A stretch of 64,000 nt of DNA from Actinomycetes bacterium (GCA_025359865.1 JANYDH010000003.1:1-64000), one strand, 5' to 3'. Positions 35,264 to 42,390 are shown, counted from the stretch's first letter. Made by a program: numbers and translations. The notes: generated by a model not told the origin, from the letters alone.

Positions 35264-35829
35264 GCCAGCAACTCGGTCGCGTACGCGCGCAGTGTTGCCT
35301 CGTCGAGTTCGCCAGTTTGGCGGACGATGGTGCCGTCAGCGGCGATGAAGAGTGTGACCGGGAACGCCACGATGCCGAGGGTCGCCACAAACGCTCCGTC
35401 GGGATCGCGAAGCAGTTCGTAGTTCACCCCGCGGTCATGTGCGAACGAGGCGTTGGTCTCGGGCGTATCGAGTGGGTTGACGCCGACGAACCGGATGCTG
35501 CCGCCAAGGTCGGCATGCACCTTCGCGAATGCGGGAAGCTCCCGCTTGCACGGGCCACACGTCGAGAACCAGACGTTGATGATCAGCGGACGGCCGATGA
35601 GGTCTTGGGTGGATACGGCGTTGCCGTCGTTGTCCTGCACGGTGATGGCCGCCATGGCGCGACCCTTGACCGTGGCGTTGGTTCCAATGGTGGGTTCTTG
35701 GACACCGCCTGGTTGACCGAACTGAGTGACTTCGGCTGCATCGCTTCGGCTGAGTGCATAGCCACCGGCGATGCTGACCACGACCGCGATGCCGATCGAC
35801 ACAGCAACCAATCGACGGTTCACGGCCAC
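35260..35829 (-). CDS. Membrane-anchored thioredoxin-like protein (TlpA/ResA type)
   Basis: About 189 residues: N-terminal membrane anchor (about 6-26), then a thioredoxin fold with the active site WFSTCGPCKRELP and the cis-Pro loop VAFPVTLFI. It should reduce extracytoplasmic disulfides or hold copper-site thiols, with electrons from CcdA. The open frame extends upstream through a hexamer repeat (Pro-Glu repeats) that belongs to the whiB7 downstream region; GTG codons at 35829 and 35823 fit the anchor best. Confidence 0.88.
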   Translation of the reverse strand: MAVNRRLVAVSIGIAVVVSIAGGYALSRSDAAEVTQFGQPGGVQEPTIGTNATVKGRAMAAITVQDNDGNAVSTQDLIGRPLIINVWFSTCGPCKRELPAFAKVHADLGGSIRFVGVNPLDTPETNASFAHDRGVNYELLRDPDGAFVATLGIVAFPVTLFIAADGTIVRQTGELDEATLRAYATELLA

Positions 35830-35904
35830 GTCGCCCAGGCTACGGCCCTGCCGCCTTGTGTCACCACCGTGGCAATGGTGGCACAAGGCGGGAGGTGGAA
35901 TCCG

Positions 35905-35952
35905 TTCAGGTTCAGGTTCAGGTTCAGGTTCAGGTTCAGGTTCAGGTTCAGG
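35905..35952. repeat. Hexanucleotide repeat (TTCAGG)8
   Basis: Eight perfect copies of TTCAGG. The whiB7 stop codon lies in the last copy (35948-35950), so the array forms the start of the whiB7 3' untranslated region and the upstream region of the thioredoxin-like gene. Copy-number change would not alter either protein. Confidence 0.97.
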
Positions 35953-36349
35953 CGACGAGGTGTGCCGGAATCCGGACCTCGTCGACGACCAGGAGTGGAC
36001 GGGGGTGTTTCGGGGGACGGCCTCGCGGTCGCTTATCGACCACGATGCGGCCGGTGTCGAGGAGTTCCCCACCCCACACACCCCACGGCTCAGCGCGTTC
36101 GAGTGCCTCGCTCAGGCAGGATTCGGTGAGCTTGCACTTCGAGCAGATCGCCTTGGCGCGAGCGATGTCGATCACGTCATCGGAGAAGAACAGCGGGGTG
36201 AGCGTGCCATGGCCATCGGCGCAGCGCGCCTGGGGAGCGCGGACGGCGACCATGGTGAATGTGTCGAGATCGCCGGTCTCATCGAAGTTATCGAATCCAT
36301 CGAAGTCGATGAACTCGGTGAGCGGGCGGTCGTGGAGCAACGTATGCAT
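35948..36349 (-). CDS. whiB7: WhiB7-type transcriptional regulator
   Basis: 133-residue Fe-S regulator. The WhiB domain has four Cys (QARCADG, ICSKC, ESC), then AEPWGVWGGELLD and a C-terminal AT-hook KRPRGRPPK. The combination of RAEPWGVWGGE, DKRPRGRP and the hook is the mark of WhiB7, which works with the primary sigma factor to switch on intrinsic antibiotic resistance genes in other Actinobacteria. The frame continues upstream through a His-rich repeat, but the ATG at 36349 has AAGGAAA at eight bases and gives a normal domain start. An extra acidic stretch of 35 residues precedes the first Cys. Its long leader holds a small ORF and an intrinsic terminator. Confidence 0.92.
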   Translation of the reverse strand: MHTLLHDRPLTEFIDFDGFDNFDETGDLDTFTMVAVRAPQARCADGHGTLTPLFFSDDVIDIARAKAICSKCKLTESCLSEALERAEPWGVWGGELLDTGRIVVDKRPRGRPPKHPRPLLVVDEVRIPAHLVA

Positions 36350-36363
36350 GAGTTGGTTTCCTT

Positions 36364-36437
36364 GGTGATGGTGATGGTGGCGGTGATGGTGATGGTGGCG
36401 GTGGTGGTGGTGGTGGTGGTGCTGGTGCTGGTGGTGG
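36364..36437. repeat. GGT/GAT trinucleotide repeat in the whiB7 leader
   Basis: On the minus strand the tract reads as CAC/CAT repeats between the terminator hairpin and the whiB7 ribosome binding site. It can be read as poly-His in frame with whiB7 but more likely is untranslated: an A- and C-rich, poorly structured spacer. Confidence 0.9.
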
Positions 36438-36477
36438 AAAACGAAAGAAGCCGTCGGGATCTTGCGATCCCGACGGC
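36438..36477 (-). terminator. Intrinsic terminator (attenuator candidate) in the whiB7 leader
   Basis: On the minus strand a 12-bp perfect stem, GCCGTCGGGATC with GATCCCGACGGC, closes a GCAA tetraloop (36450-36477) and is followed by TTCTTTCGTTTT. It lies 29 bases after the stop of the small upstream ORF and 89 bases before the whiB7 start. The end of the small ORF contains CCGACG, which can pair with CGTCGG of the stem's first arm and so could form an antiterminator. Confidence 0.85.
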
Positions 36478-36506
36478 CTCGGAGCGGTTCCTGCGACGAA
36501 CGTGTG

Positions 36507-36704
36507 TTACGTCGGCTGGACTCCGAGGTGTCGGGTGGTGCGCTTGGCAGTGATACCCATGGCAAACTCGAGCGAACTCATTGCCGTTGCGATGGCTGCC
36601 GTTGCGATGGACAGATTCCACTGGTAGCCACGATCGAGCCCGGAACACGGGCGCGCGACAGCGGCGACCAAGGCCTGCTGTTGTACGAGCGACGTGTTCT
36701 TCAT
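36507..36704 (-). CDS. Small upstream ORF in the whiB7 leader
   Basis: 65-codon frame from ATG at 36704 to TAA at 36507. AGAAAG lies about eight bases before the ATG. The product, starting MKNTSLVQQQALVAAVAR, matches no family. In mycobacteria and Streptomyces, whiB7 is controlled by translation of an unconserved leader ORF followed by a terminator; the same order is seen here. It may be a regulatory frame rather than a functional protein. Confidence 0.5.
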   Translation of the reverse strand: MKNTSLVQQQALVAAVARPCSGLDRGYQWNLSIATAAIATAMSSLEFAMGITAKRTTRHLGVQPT

Positions 36705-36788
36705 CGGTGCAGCTTTCTGGTGGAATGCCGGAACTGGGTCCGGCAGTGCGGTTGGCGTCGCGCCACCGAGATGGCACGACAGACTGCA

Positions 36789-36828
36789 AGCGAACCACGT
36801 TCGACGAGCTACGTCAACCGATTAAATC
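36789..36828 (-). promoter_or_regulatory. Candidate whiB7 promoter
   Basis: On the minus strand the AT-rich GATTTAAT abuts CGG and the -35-like TTGACG (36817-36812); a poor -10-like TTCGCT follows at 17 bases. WhiB7-activated promoters are known to carry an AT-rich stretch just upstream of the -35 for the AT-hook, so autoactivation is plausible. The -10 is weak. Confidence 0.35.
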
Positions 36829-37072
36829 ACTTTACCCAAATCATGCTGTCGCACAGTGAAGCCGGGTGTGCGGGCGGGGTGTGCTGGCATCCCGACCTGA
36901 CTTCACTGGTCTGAGTGGTGTGTCGTCGCGATCAGTGATTCGAACTCGCCACGGCGGACACCCGGTCCCCAGCCGACTGCCCCTCAGCCGCGCGTCACAC
37001 CACCTCAGCCCGCCGACGATCACAACGCGGCATCGTGAGCGAACACATCCGGTGCTCCAACTCAGCCCGAGG
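36829..37072. other. Intergenic stretch, nothing assigned
   Basis: Between the whiB7 promoter region and the palindromic repeat copy 2. Short open frames exist on both strands but none has a ribosome binding site or protein-like composition. Confidence 0.6.
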
Positions 37073-37127
37073 GCTGAGCTTTGGCGTTGGGTTGTTGTCA
37101 ATGACAGCCCAACGCCAAAGGTTGGGC
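37073..37127. repeat. Palindromic dispersed repeat, copy 2
   Basis: Perfect 13-bp arms CTTTGGCGTTGGG (37079-37091) and CCCAACGCCAAAG (37108-37120) around TTGTTGTCAATGACAG. The centre holds TGTCA-A-TGACA. It lies about 150 bp after the stop of the Lys-rich protein gene, in the same orientation as copy 1. Confidence 0.95.
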
Positions 37128-37210
37128 GGTTTCGCCTCACAGAATCAGGCCGCTAACACGCATCACCAACCGGCATTTTTGCCACAGCCTACAAAACGAC
37201 TGGGTTGCCC

Positions 37211-37261
37211 AAAACGACGAACGAGCCAGCCGATGCAGTGACCTGCATCGGCTGGCTCGTT
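37211..37261 (-). terminator. Strong intrinsic terminator
   Basis: A 19-bp perfect stem (37220-37238 with 37243-37261) and a four-base loop, ten bases after the stop of the Lys-rich protein gene, followed on the minus strand by CGTCGTTTTGG. An unusually long perfect hairpin, fitting a highly expressed gene. Confidence 0.93.
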
Positions 37262-37270
37262 CAAGCGGGA

Positions 37271-37669
37271 TTACTTGGCGGTGACGCTCACGGTGCGCTT
37301 GACCGCCGGCTTTGCGGTCTTGACCGCTGGCTTTGCGGTCTTGGCGGCCGGCTTGGCGGCAGACGTGTGGACGGTTTCGCCGAGAAACACGCGCTTGACG
37401 AACACGCGGTTGGCGGATTGCACCTTGCTCGCACGATGGAAGAACTCGGCGTTGACGGTCTCGAGCTTCGGAACCCGATCGGCGAACCGGTCGGAGACAT
37501 CGGGGAGGCGCTTGATGGCGTCGGCGATGATCTTCTCGGCTGCATCGAGCGCCTTGGTCTGGAAGGCGTCGGCCCGGTCGAACAGTTCCTTCGCATCAAG
37601 CGAGGGCATCGTCGGGAGATTTGGCATCGTGGGGAGGCTCGGCATGGTTGGCATGGTCAGGGTACGCAT
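37271..37669 (-). CDS. Small phasin-like protein with Lys/Ala/Pro tail
   Basis: 132 residues in three parts. The N-terminus repeats Met-Pro-Thr/Ser (TMPTMPSLPTMPNLPTMPS), a helical middle of about 75 residues (LFDRADAFQTKALDAAEKII) resembles the amphipathic helices of phasins or apolipoprotein-like proteins, and the C-terminus is a basic AAKPAVK repeat of the histone H1 type. It could coat a storage granule, bind DNA, or link the two. AAAGGA eight bases before the ATG at 37669 fixes the start. It is a single gene with a strong terminator, flanked by oppositely oriented copies of the palindromic repeat. Confidence 0.75.
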   Translation of the reverse strand: MRTLTMPTMPSLPTMPNLPTMPSLDAKELFDRADAFQTKALDAAEKIIADAIKRLPDVSDRFADRVPKLETVNAEFFHRASKVQSANRVFVKRVFLGETVHTSAAKPAAKTAKPAVKTAKPAVKRTVSVTAK

Positions 37670-37830
37670 GGCCAGTCCTTTCGGTCGGGAGCACCTGTTG
37701 TGCTCTGCGGTCATGATAGCCACGAGTGCTAACTATTGCAAGCAGTTCGCCATAAATAGTGAGCACACCACGTGTGTCATTCGCCACTCCGACTGCGCCC
37801 GTCTGCCCGTCCCCCATCCCGTCCGAAAGG

Positions 37831-37882
37831 GCGACCTTTGGCGTTGCGCTGTCATTGACAGCAACCCGACGCCAAAGGTCGG
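37831..37882. repeat. Palindromic dispersed repeat, copy 3 (inverted orientation)
   Basis: Perfect 13-bp arms CGACCTTTGGCGT (37832-37844) and ACGCCAAAGGTCG (37869-37881). The asymmetric centre reads GCTGTCATTGACAGCAACCC, the reverse complement of the centres in copies 1 and 2. It lies in the upstream region of the Lys-rich protein gene, close to the orn 3' end. Confidence 0.95.
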
Positions 37883-37903
37883 CTGGCACGAGGTGCTCGG
37901 ACG

Positions 37904-38491
37904 TCAGTCGGTGGTGGGTTCGGTGGTGGGTTCGGTGGTTGGGAGGTTGACCATGTCTGCCGCCATGAAGATTCGTTCGCGGTAGAACTGCAACTCGGCC
38001 ACACTCTCGCGAATGTCGTCGAGCGCGCGGTGGGTACCGGCCTTGTACGGACGGCGGTTGTTCAGTGCCGGATACCAGCGGCGGACCAGTTCCTTGACGC
38101 TGCTCACGTCGATGCTGCGGTAATGCAACCAGTTCTCGATCTCGGGCAGGTGTTGGTCGAGAAACCGTCGATCGGTGCCGATCGAATTGCCGCACAGCGG
38201 CACCTTGCGCGCCTCTGGCACGTACTGCTTGATGAACGCCAGTGTCGCGCTCCCGGCTTCGGCCAGCGTGACGGTGGATGCCCGAATCGACGGCAGCAGG
38301 CCGCTCTTGGTGTGCATCTCGAACACGATCGGCTCCATCACCGCGAGCGCCTCGTCGGGTTGGTAGACGACCAGGTCGGGCCCTTCAGCAACGATGTTCA
38401 AGTCGTCGTCGGTGATGAGCGTTGCGATCTCGACGATCACGTTCTTCGCTGGGTCGAGCCCAGTCATTTCCAGATCCATCCAAACAAGCAC
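37904..38491 (-). CDS. orn: Oligoribonuclease
   Basis: 3'-5' exoribonuclease that degrades di- to pentanucleotides, including pGpG from cyclic-di-GMP turnover. The DEDDh residues are visible: VWMDLEMTGLD, NSIGTDRRFLDQHL and GTHRALDDIRES. The GTG at 38491 gives the normal short N-terminus; the frame is open much further but overlaps the divergent Nudix gene. The last 15 residues are a TTEP repeat coded by 12-bp units. The starts of orn and the Nudix gene are 39 bp apart, so both may have leaderless or very short leaders. Confidence 0.94.
   Translation of the reverse strand: MLVWMDLEMTGLDPAKNVIVEIATLITDDDLNIVAEGPDLVVYQPDEALAVMEPIVFEMHTKSGLLPSIRASTVTLAEAGSATLAFIKQYVPEARKVPLCGNSIGTDRRFLDQHLPEIENWLHYRSIDVSSVKELVRRWYPALNNRRPYKAGTHRALDDIRESVAELQFYRERIFMAADMVNLPTTEPTTEPTTD
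37909..37944. repeat. 12-bp tandem repeat, three units
   Basis: CGGTGGTGGGTT and variants at the 3' end of orn encode its TTEPTTEPTT tail, a C-terminal addition beyond the usual end of the enzyme. Confidence 0.85.
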
Positions 38492-38530
38492 GCTGCGAAC
38501 ACTACGGCACCGGGGCGGTACGGTCGGGAT

Positions 38531-39310
38531 GTGTCCGCCACGAAACCCGAAAGATCGTTCGACCCGACCACGGTGCCAGTCAGTCCCGCCGCAACGGTGA
38601 TGCTGATTCGCGACATCGTCGGCGATGCCAGCACAGGCACAACGCCAGGCATTGAGGTGTTCATGCTTCGGCGCACACTTGCCGCAGTGTTCGGCAGTGG
38701 GATGTACGTCTTTCCCGGTGGGCGGGTCGAGGCGGGCGATGGCGACGATGCCGACCGCTCGCACCGACTGGCCGCAGTACGTGAATGCTTCGAAGAGGCG
38801 GGCGTTCTGCTGGCCCGCACATCGAGCGGAGTCCACGTCAGCGACGGGCACCCCGCTTTGGCGGCCCGCCACGGTGTCCACGACGGATCGGTCGACCTCG
38901 TCAGCCTGTGCGCCGAACATGCACTCGTACTGGCATTCGACGAACTGGTGTGGGTCAGCCACTGGATCACCCCCATCGGCGAAGCGCGGCGGTTCGATAC
39001 CCGCTTCTACCTCGCCCCCGCGCCGCGCGAGCAGACCTCGCAACACGACGACAACGAGACCATTGCCAGCCTGTGGGCTCGTCCCGGCGACGCCCTTGCC
39101 CGACAAGCAGCTGGCGAACTCACGATGATGCCGCCGACGATCAAGAACCTGCAGTTCCTCACCGAGTTTGCCGACACCGAGGCCGCGATGGCTGTAGCAC
39201 ACGCTCTGCCGCCGCCGCAGCGGATCCTGCCGAAATTGCGGATGAGTGAGGCCGGAAAGCTGCTCGGCGTGTCGCTGCCAGGAGAATCCGGTTACGAAGC
39301 GTTGGCCTGA
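38531..39310 (+). CDS. Nudix hydrolase
   Basis: 259-residue hydrolase. The Nudix box is recognisable as GGRVEAGDGDDADRSHRLAA followed by VRECFEEAGVLLA, with a few extra residues between the first Gly/Glu and the REx2EE part. N-terminal PAATVMLIRD and EVFMLRRTLAAVFGSGMYVF are the strands before it. The long C-terminal half and the insert fit the NUDT19-like/CoA diphosphatase-type group; the substrate is uncertain. The GTG at 38531 is the start nearest the domain. The last 19 bases overlap the convergent mrp gene. Confidence 0.85.
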   Translation: MSATKPERSFDPTTVPVSPAATVMLIRDIVGDASTGTTPGIEVFMLRRTLAAVFGSGMYVFPGGRVEAGDGDDADRSHRLAAVRECFEEAGVLLARTSSGVHVSDGHPALAARHGVHDGSVDLVSLCAEHALVLAFDELVWVSHWITPIGEARRFDTRFYLAPAPREQTSQHDDNETIASLWARPGDALARQAAGELTMMPPTIKNLQFLTEFADTEAAMAVAHALPPPQRILPKLRMSEAGKLLGVSLPGESGYEALA

Positions 39311-40488
39311 TGCGCGTCGAGGGCGGCGTTCACCAACGTGAGCATCCGCGCTGAACAACCGGCCATGTTGGTCGGCGGCGCAATGTCGTCGATGATCCGT
39401 TTGGCGATGGCGCGGAACTCGTCGGCGGCAGGCCCCACCCCGTCGAGTGAGATGGGGACACCCGCATCACCACCGGCTGCAACGGCAGGCTCGAGCGGAA
39501 CCCGTCCGATGAGCGGTACGCCGATCTCGTCGGCCAGCGCCTGTCCACCGCCTTCGCCGAACAAGGCATAGGACTGTCCGTGATCGCAGGTGAACGAGGT
39601 CATGTTCTCGATGACGCCGCTGACCCGAAGGAAGCTGCGCCGTGCCATGTCGGCCGCACGAGCGGCCACCTTCTGTGCAGCGAGCGCGGGTGTTGTCACC
39701 ACGATCATGTCGGTCCGGGGAAGCATGCGGGCCAAGCCCATCTGCACGTCGCCGGTGCCGGGCGGCATGTCGATGAAGAGGTAGTCGAGTTCGCCCCAGC
39801 GCACGTCGCGTAAGAACTGTTCGACCGCCTTGGTGAGCATCAGACCACGCCACATGAGTGCGGTGTCTTCGCCGACCAAAAAGCCGGTACTGACCACCTT
39901 GAGCGAGCCGCGGCCAATGGTGCGCACATTGGGGATGATCTTCGGTTTGTCGCTGCCTTCGACGTGTTCGGCCTCGAGTCGGTCGTCGATACCGAGCAGC
40001 CGGGGCACGGAGAATCCCCAGATGTCGGCGTCGAGCACGCCGACGATGAAACCTTGTGCAGCCACGGCCGCCGCCAGGTTGACCGTGACCGAACTCTTGC
40101 CCACGCCGCCTTTGCCACTGGCAATGGCAAGGATGCGGCACGAGACCGGCACTTCGGTATCGGGCGCCTGCTGGCGCGCGTTCCAGCGAGCCTTGGTCAT
40201 CACCTGGGTCCGTTCGTCGCTGGTCATCTCTCCCCAGTCGATCGAAACCGACCTAACCCCAGGGTGTAGCGCCACCCGCGTTTCGACGTCTTTCTTGATC
40301 TGCGCCCGCAGCGGACAGCCGCCGATGGTGAGCTTGACCCCGACGGTCACCTTGCCGTCATCTTCGATCGTGACGGATGGGACCATGCCGAGGGTGACGA
40401 TGTCGGCCCCGAGTTCAGGATCGATCACCGAACGGAGCAATGCCAAGACATCGGACTCGGAGGGAGGATGAACACGCGACGAATCCAC
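39292..40488 (-). CDS. mrp: Mrp/ApbC family iron-sulfur carrier ATPase
   Basis: 398-residue protein with an N-terminal MIP18/DUF59 domain (residues about 10-90: VIDPELGADIVTLGMV, GGCPL) and a ParA-like P-loop ATPase with SGKGGVGKSS, DADIWGFSVPRLLG and DMPPGTGDV. It carries Fe-S clusters in studied bacteria and archaea. The usual CxxC after GVIENM is reduced to one Cys (SFTCDHGQS), common in actinobacterial forms, so cluster binding may differ. A GTG start is used. It diverges from erpA with 75 bp between starts; both act in Fe-S assembly. Confidence 0.93.
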   Translation of the reverse strand: MDSSRVHPPSESDVLALLRSVIDPELGADIVTLGMVPSVTIEDDGKVTVGVKLTIGGCPLRAQIKKDVETRVALHPGVRSVSIDWGEMTSDERTQVMTKARWNARQQAPDTEVPVSCRILAIASGKGGVGKSSVTVNLAAAVAAQGFIVGVLDADIWGFSVPRLLGIDDRLEAEHVEGSDKPKIIPNVRTIGRGSLKVVSTGFLVGEDTALMWRGLMLTKAVEQFLRDVRWGELDYLFIDMPPGTGDVQMGLARMLPRTDMIVVTTPALAAQKVAARAADMARRSFLRVSGVIENMTSFTCDHGQSYALFGEGGGQALADEIGVPLIGRVPLEPAVAAGGDAGVPISLDGVGPAADEFRAIAKRIIDDIAPPTNMAGCSARMLTLVNAALDAHQANAS

Positions 40489-40563
40489 GGAATGATTCTA
40501 CGAGTGAATCGCGTTACACTCCGTGTCTCGTACCAGAGCAGACTCACCCCAGGAGGACGCATC

Positions 40564-40896
40564 GTGATCACCCTCACCGAAACCGCAGCGGTCAAGGTCA
40601 AAGAATTGCTCGAAGCCGAAGGTGCCACCGATCTGGCCCTGCGGGTCGCAGTCCGCCCCGGCGGGTGTAGCGGGTTCTCGTATGAGATGTTCTTCGACGG
40701 CGACTTTGCCGCAGACGACGAGAAGGCGATGTTCGGCACGGTCGGTGCCGAGGTGCAGGTCGTGGTCGACCCGCAGTCGGTGCAACTGCTCGAAGGAGCG
40801 ACCCTCGACTACAAAGATGGTCTCAATCAAGCTGGCTTTTCGATTATCAACCCGAATGCCACACGCACCTGTGGGTGCGGCAGCAGCTTCAGCTGA
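40564..40896 (+). CDS. erpA: A-type iron-sulfur cluster carrier (ErpA/IscA)
   Basis: 110-residue A-type carrier with the three conserved Cys: GGCSGFSYEM and TCGCGSSF. It hands Fe-S clusters to apo-proteins. The open frame extends upstream, but AGGAGG seven bases before the GTG at 40564 and the standard ITLTETAAVKVKELL N-terminus settle the start. The last eight bases overlap the convergent lipoprotein gene. Confidence 0.94.
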   Translation: MITLTETAAVKVKELLEAEGATDLALRVAVRPGGCSGFSYEMFFDGDFAADDEKAMFGTVGAEVQVVVDPQSVQLLEGATLDYKDGLNQAGFSIINPNATRTCGCGSSFS

Positions 40897-41785
40897 CCGG
40901 CCCGAGCGCCTTCGCGAGCACCTGGTCGAGTTCGGCCGCGTCCCAGATCACATCGATCCGGTCGACGATGCGCCCCGACTTGTCGGTCAGGAAGATCACG
41001 GGTTCGTAATCGAGTTTCAATGCTTCGACTGCAGGAGCAGTTGACGTCGCGGTGTTGTCGGTATAGACCTCGGCATGCACGAACACGGCACGACCGGGGT
41101 ATCCAGCCGAGGCCCGTACCAAGAACTCGAGGCCGGGGCCGCAGGTGCCGGTCTGGCAGTGGGCTGGCGTACCGACCATGTACACCACCGGGAGGCCTGA
41201 GCGCAGCGCGTCGGTGAGGGTGGTTTCGTGGAACGGGCACGGTGGGACGCGCGTGCACACCGGATCTACCCCACGCGGACTGGCAGTGGTGGGGGTGTCG
41301 AACGGGGCAAGCTTGGAGCCGACCGTTGGGATGGCGACATCTGCCGGGTCGAACAACTGGAACGCCGACGGGCCATCGATGGCACCGTCAACTTCAAAGC
41401 TGTACAGGCCAGCGTTGGGCAATTGCACGTTGATCGCCCAGTATGGGATCGTCATATCGGTGCCGTGAATCGGCGCCGTGAATGCCATCACCCGCTTGCC
41501 GCCGGCGTCGAGCACATGTCCGGTGATGGTGTCGGGGCCACGCTGGAACAGCGTCTGGTCGCGTGCTGCGAGTGATACCGGAAGGCGGACCGAACCGGGA
41601 GTGAGTGAGGTGTTGGTGAATCGTCGGGCGATGACGAATCCGTCTGTGGCGTTGGCGATGGGCAATCCGGCCGTCGAAACGCTGGACGAGGAACTGGACG
41701 AGGAACTGGACGAGGAGCTGGAGCTGCACGATGCCAGCAATGCGGCGGAACCCATCGCGAGAAACGACCGTCGATCGACACGCAT
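40889..41785 (-). CDS. Tat-type lipoprotein with poly-Ser spacer and thioredoxin-like domain
   Basis: 298 residues. The N-terminus has a twin-Arg signal (DRRSFLAMG) and lipobox LLASC, followed by about 15 consecutive Ser coded by 12-bp repeats. The C-terminal half has VVYMVGTPAHCQTGTCGPGL, a Cys-x5-Cys pair at the place of a thioredoxin active site, then AVFVHAEVYTDN and EPVIFLTDKSGRIVDRID, typical thioredoxin strands. The central 130 residues look beta-rich. It is probably anchored to the outer face of the membrane, with a redox or copper-handling role inferred. Start is the ATG before the twin-Arg. Convergent with erpA. Confidence 0.8.
   Translation of the reverse strand: MRVDRRSFLAMGSAALLASCSSSSSSSSSSSSSSSVSTAGLPIANATDGFVIARRFTNTSLTPGSVRLPVSLAARDQTLFQRGPDTITGHVLDAGGKRVMAFTAPIHGTDMTIPYWAINVQLPNAGLYSFEVDGAIDGPSAFQLFDPADVAIPTVGSKLAPFDTPTTASPRGVDPVCTRVPPCPFHETTLTDALRSGLPVVYMVGTPAHCQTGTCGPGLEFLVRASAGYPGRAVFVHAEVYTDNTATSTAPAVEALKLDYEPVIFLTDKSGRIVDRIDVIWDAAELDQVLAKALGPVS
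41682..41723. repeat. 12-bp tandem repeat coding for poly-Ser
   Basis: CTGGACGAGGAA units, read on the minus strand, encode the Ser run after the lipobox Cys. Mixed TCG, TCC and AGT codons show it is a duplicated block, not single-codon slippage. Confidence 0.9.
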
Positions 41786-41827
41786 TACCCGCAGGCTATC
41801 GCAGCTGTCGGCGGCCGATGCCCTACG

Positions 41828-42199
41828 ATGATCATCATGAGTAAACCAGTCGGTCCCTATACACCTGTCGTCCGTGCCGGCGACTGGATCATCGTCAGCG
41901 GTCAACTCGGCATTGCAGATGGTGCCATCGTCGCCGGAGGTGTTGCCGCCCAGACCGCGCAATCAGTCGACAACCTCAAAGCGCAGCTGGCCAGTGTCGG
42001 CGCCACCATCGCCGACGTGGTCAAGACGCTCTGCTTTCTCACCGACATGGACACCTTCGCCACGTTCAACGAGGCGTACGTGGCGGGCTTCGGCGACTCG
42101 CGGCCGGCACGCAGCACCATCGGTGTCGCGGCGTTGCCCCTCGGCGGAGCTGTGGAGATCGAAGCGTGGGCATACCAGCCGGTCGACGGAATGCGGTAG
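41828..42199 (+). CDS. ridA: RidA family reactive intermediate deaminase
   Basis: 123-residue RidA/YjgF protein that hydrolyses reactive enamines and imines made by PLP enzymes. The core GPYTPVVRAGDWIIVSGQLG, the active-site Arg in RPARSTIGVAALPLGG and VEIEAWA are all present. ATG codons at 41828 and 41837 are both possible. It precedes a small membrane peptide and a PLP decarboxylase in the same direction, which fits clearing of imine side products. Confidence 0.93.
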   Translation: MIIMSKPVGPYTPVVRAGDWIIVSGQLGIADGAIVAGGVAAQTAQSVDNLKAQLASVGATIADVVKTLCFLTDMDTFATFNEAYVAGFGDSRPARSTIGVAALPLGGAVEIEAWAYQPVDGMR

Positions 42200-42208
42200 G
42201 ATCGCCCC

Positions 42209-42364
42209 GTGCCTGGTGCTATCGCCATCATCATCGCCCTGTTGATCTTTCCGGTCATCGCATGCATGGGCTGCGCTGCTATCGCAGCCGTCCTCGGAAT
42301 TGCCCTGAACCACGACGCGCAAGTGCGCCACGAGGGCAGCGAACTGCTCGATGTCAACGTCTGA
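42209..42364 (+). CDS. 51-residue membrane peptide
   Basis: A short frame from GTG at 42209 to TGA at 42364, nine bases after ridA. The peptide has a hydrophobic core of about 30 residues (IAIIIALLIFPVIACMGC and on through AAIAAVLGIAL) with two Cys, then a charged tail NHDAQVRHEGSELLDVNV. It is compact, in phase with the operon, and ends 26 bases before the decarboxylase ATG. No family is recognised. Confidence 0.55.
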   Translation: MPGAIAIIIALLIFPVIACMGCAAIAAVLGIALNHDAQVRHEGSELLDVNV

Positions 42365-42390
42365 GCAATCTGTACCCGAACCCTGACGAC

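Noticed and set aside
35830-36081. Pro-Glu repeat domain of the thioredoxin-like protein
   Set aside because: This is the (TTCAGG)8 array read in frame and overlaps the whiB7 coding end.
36350-36565. N-terminal His-rich extension of WhiB7
   Set aside because: The frame is open, but it crosses the terminator hairpin region, has no start with a ribosome binding site, and a strong AAGGAAA precedes the ATG at 36349.
37073-37882. Insertion sequence bounded by the palindromic repeats
   Set aside because: The only gene inside is the small Lys-rich protein; no transposase motif is seen in any frame.
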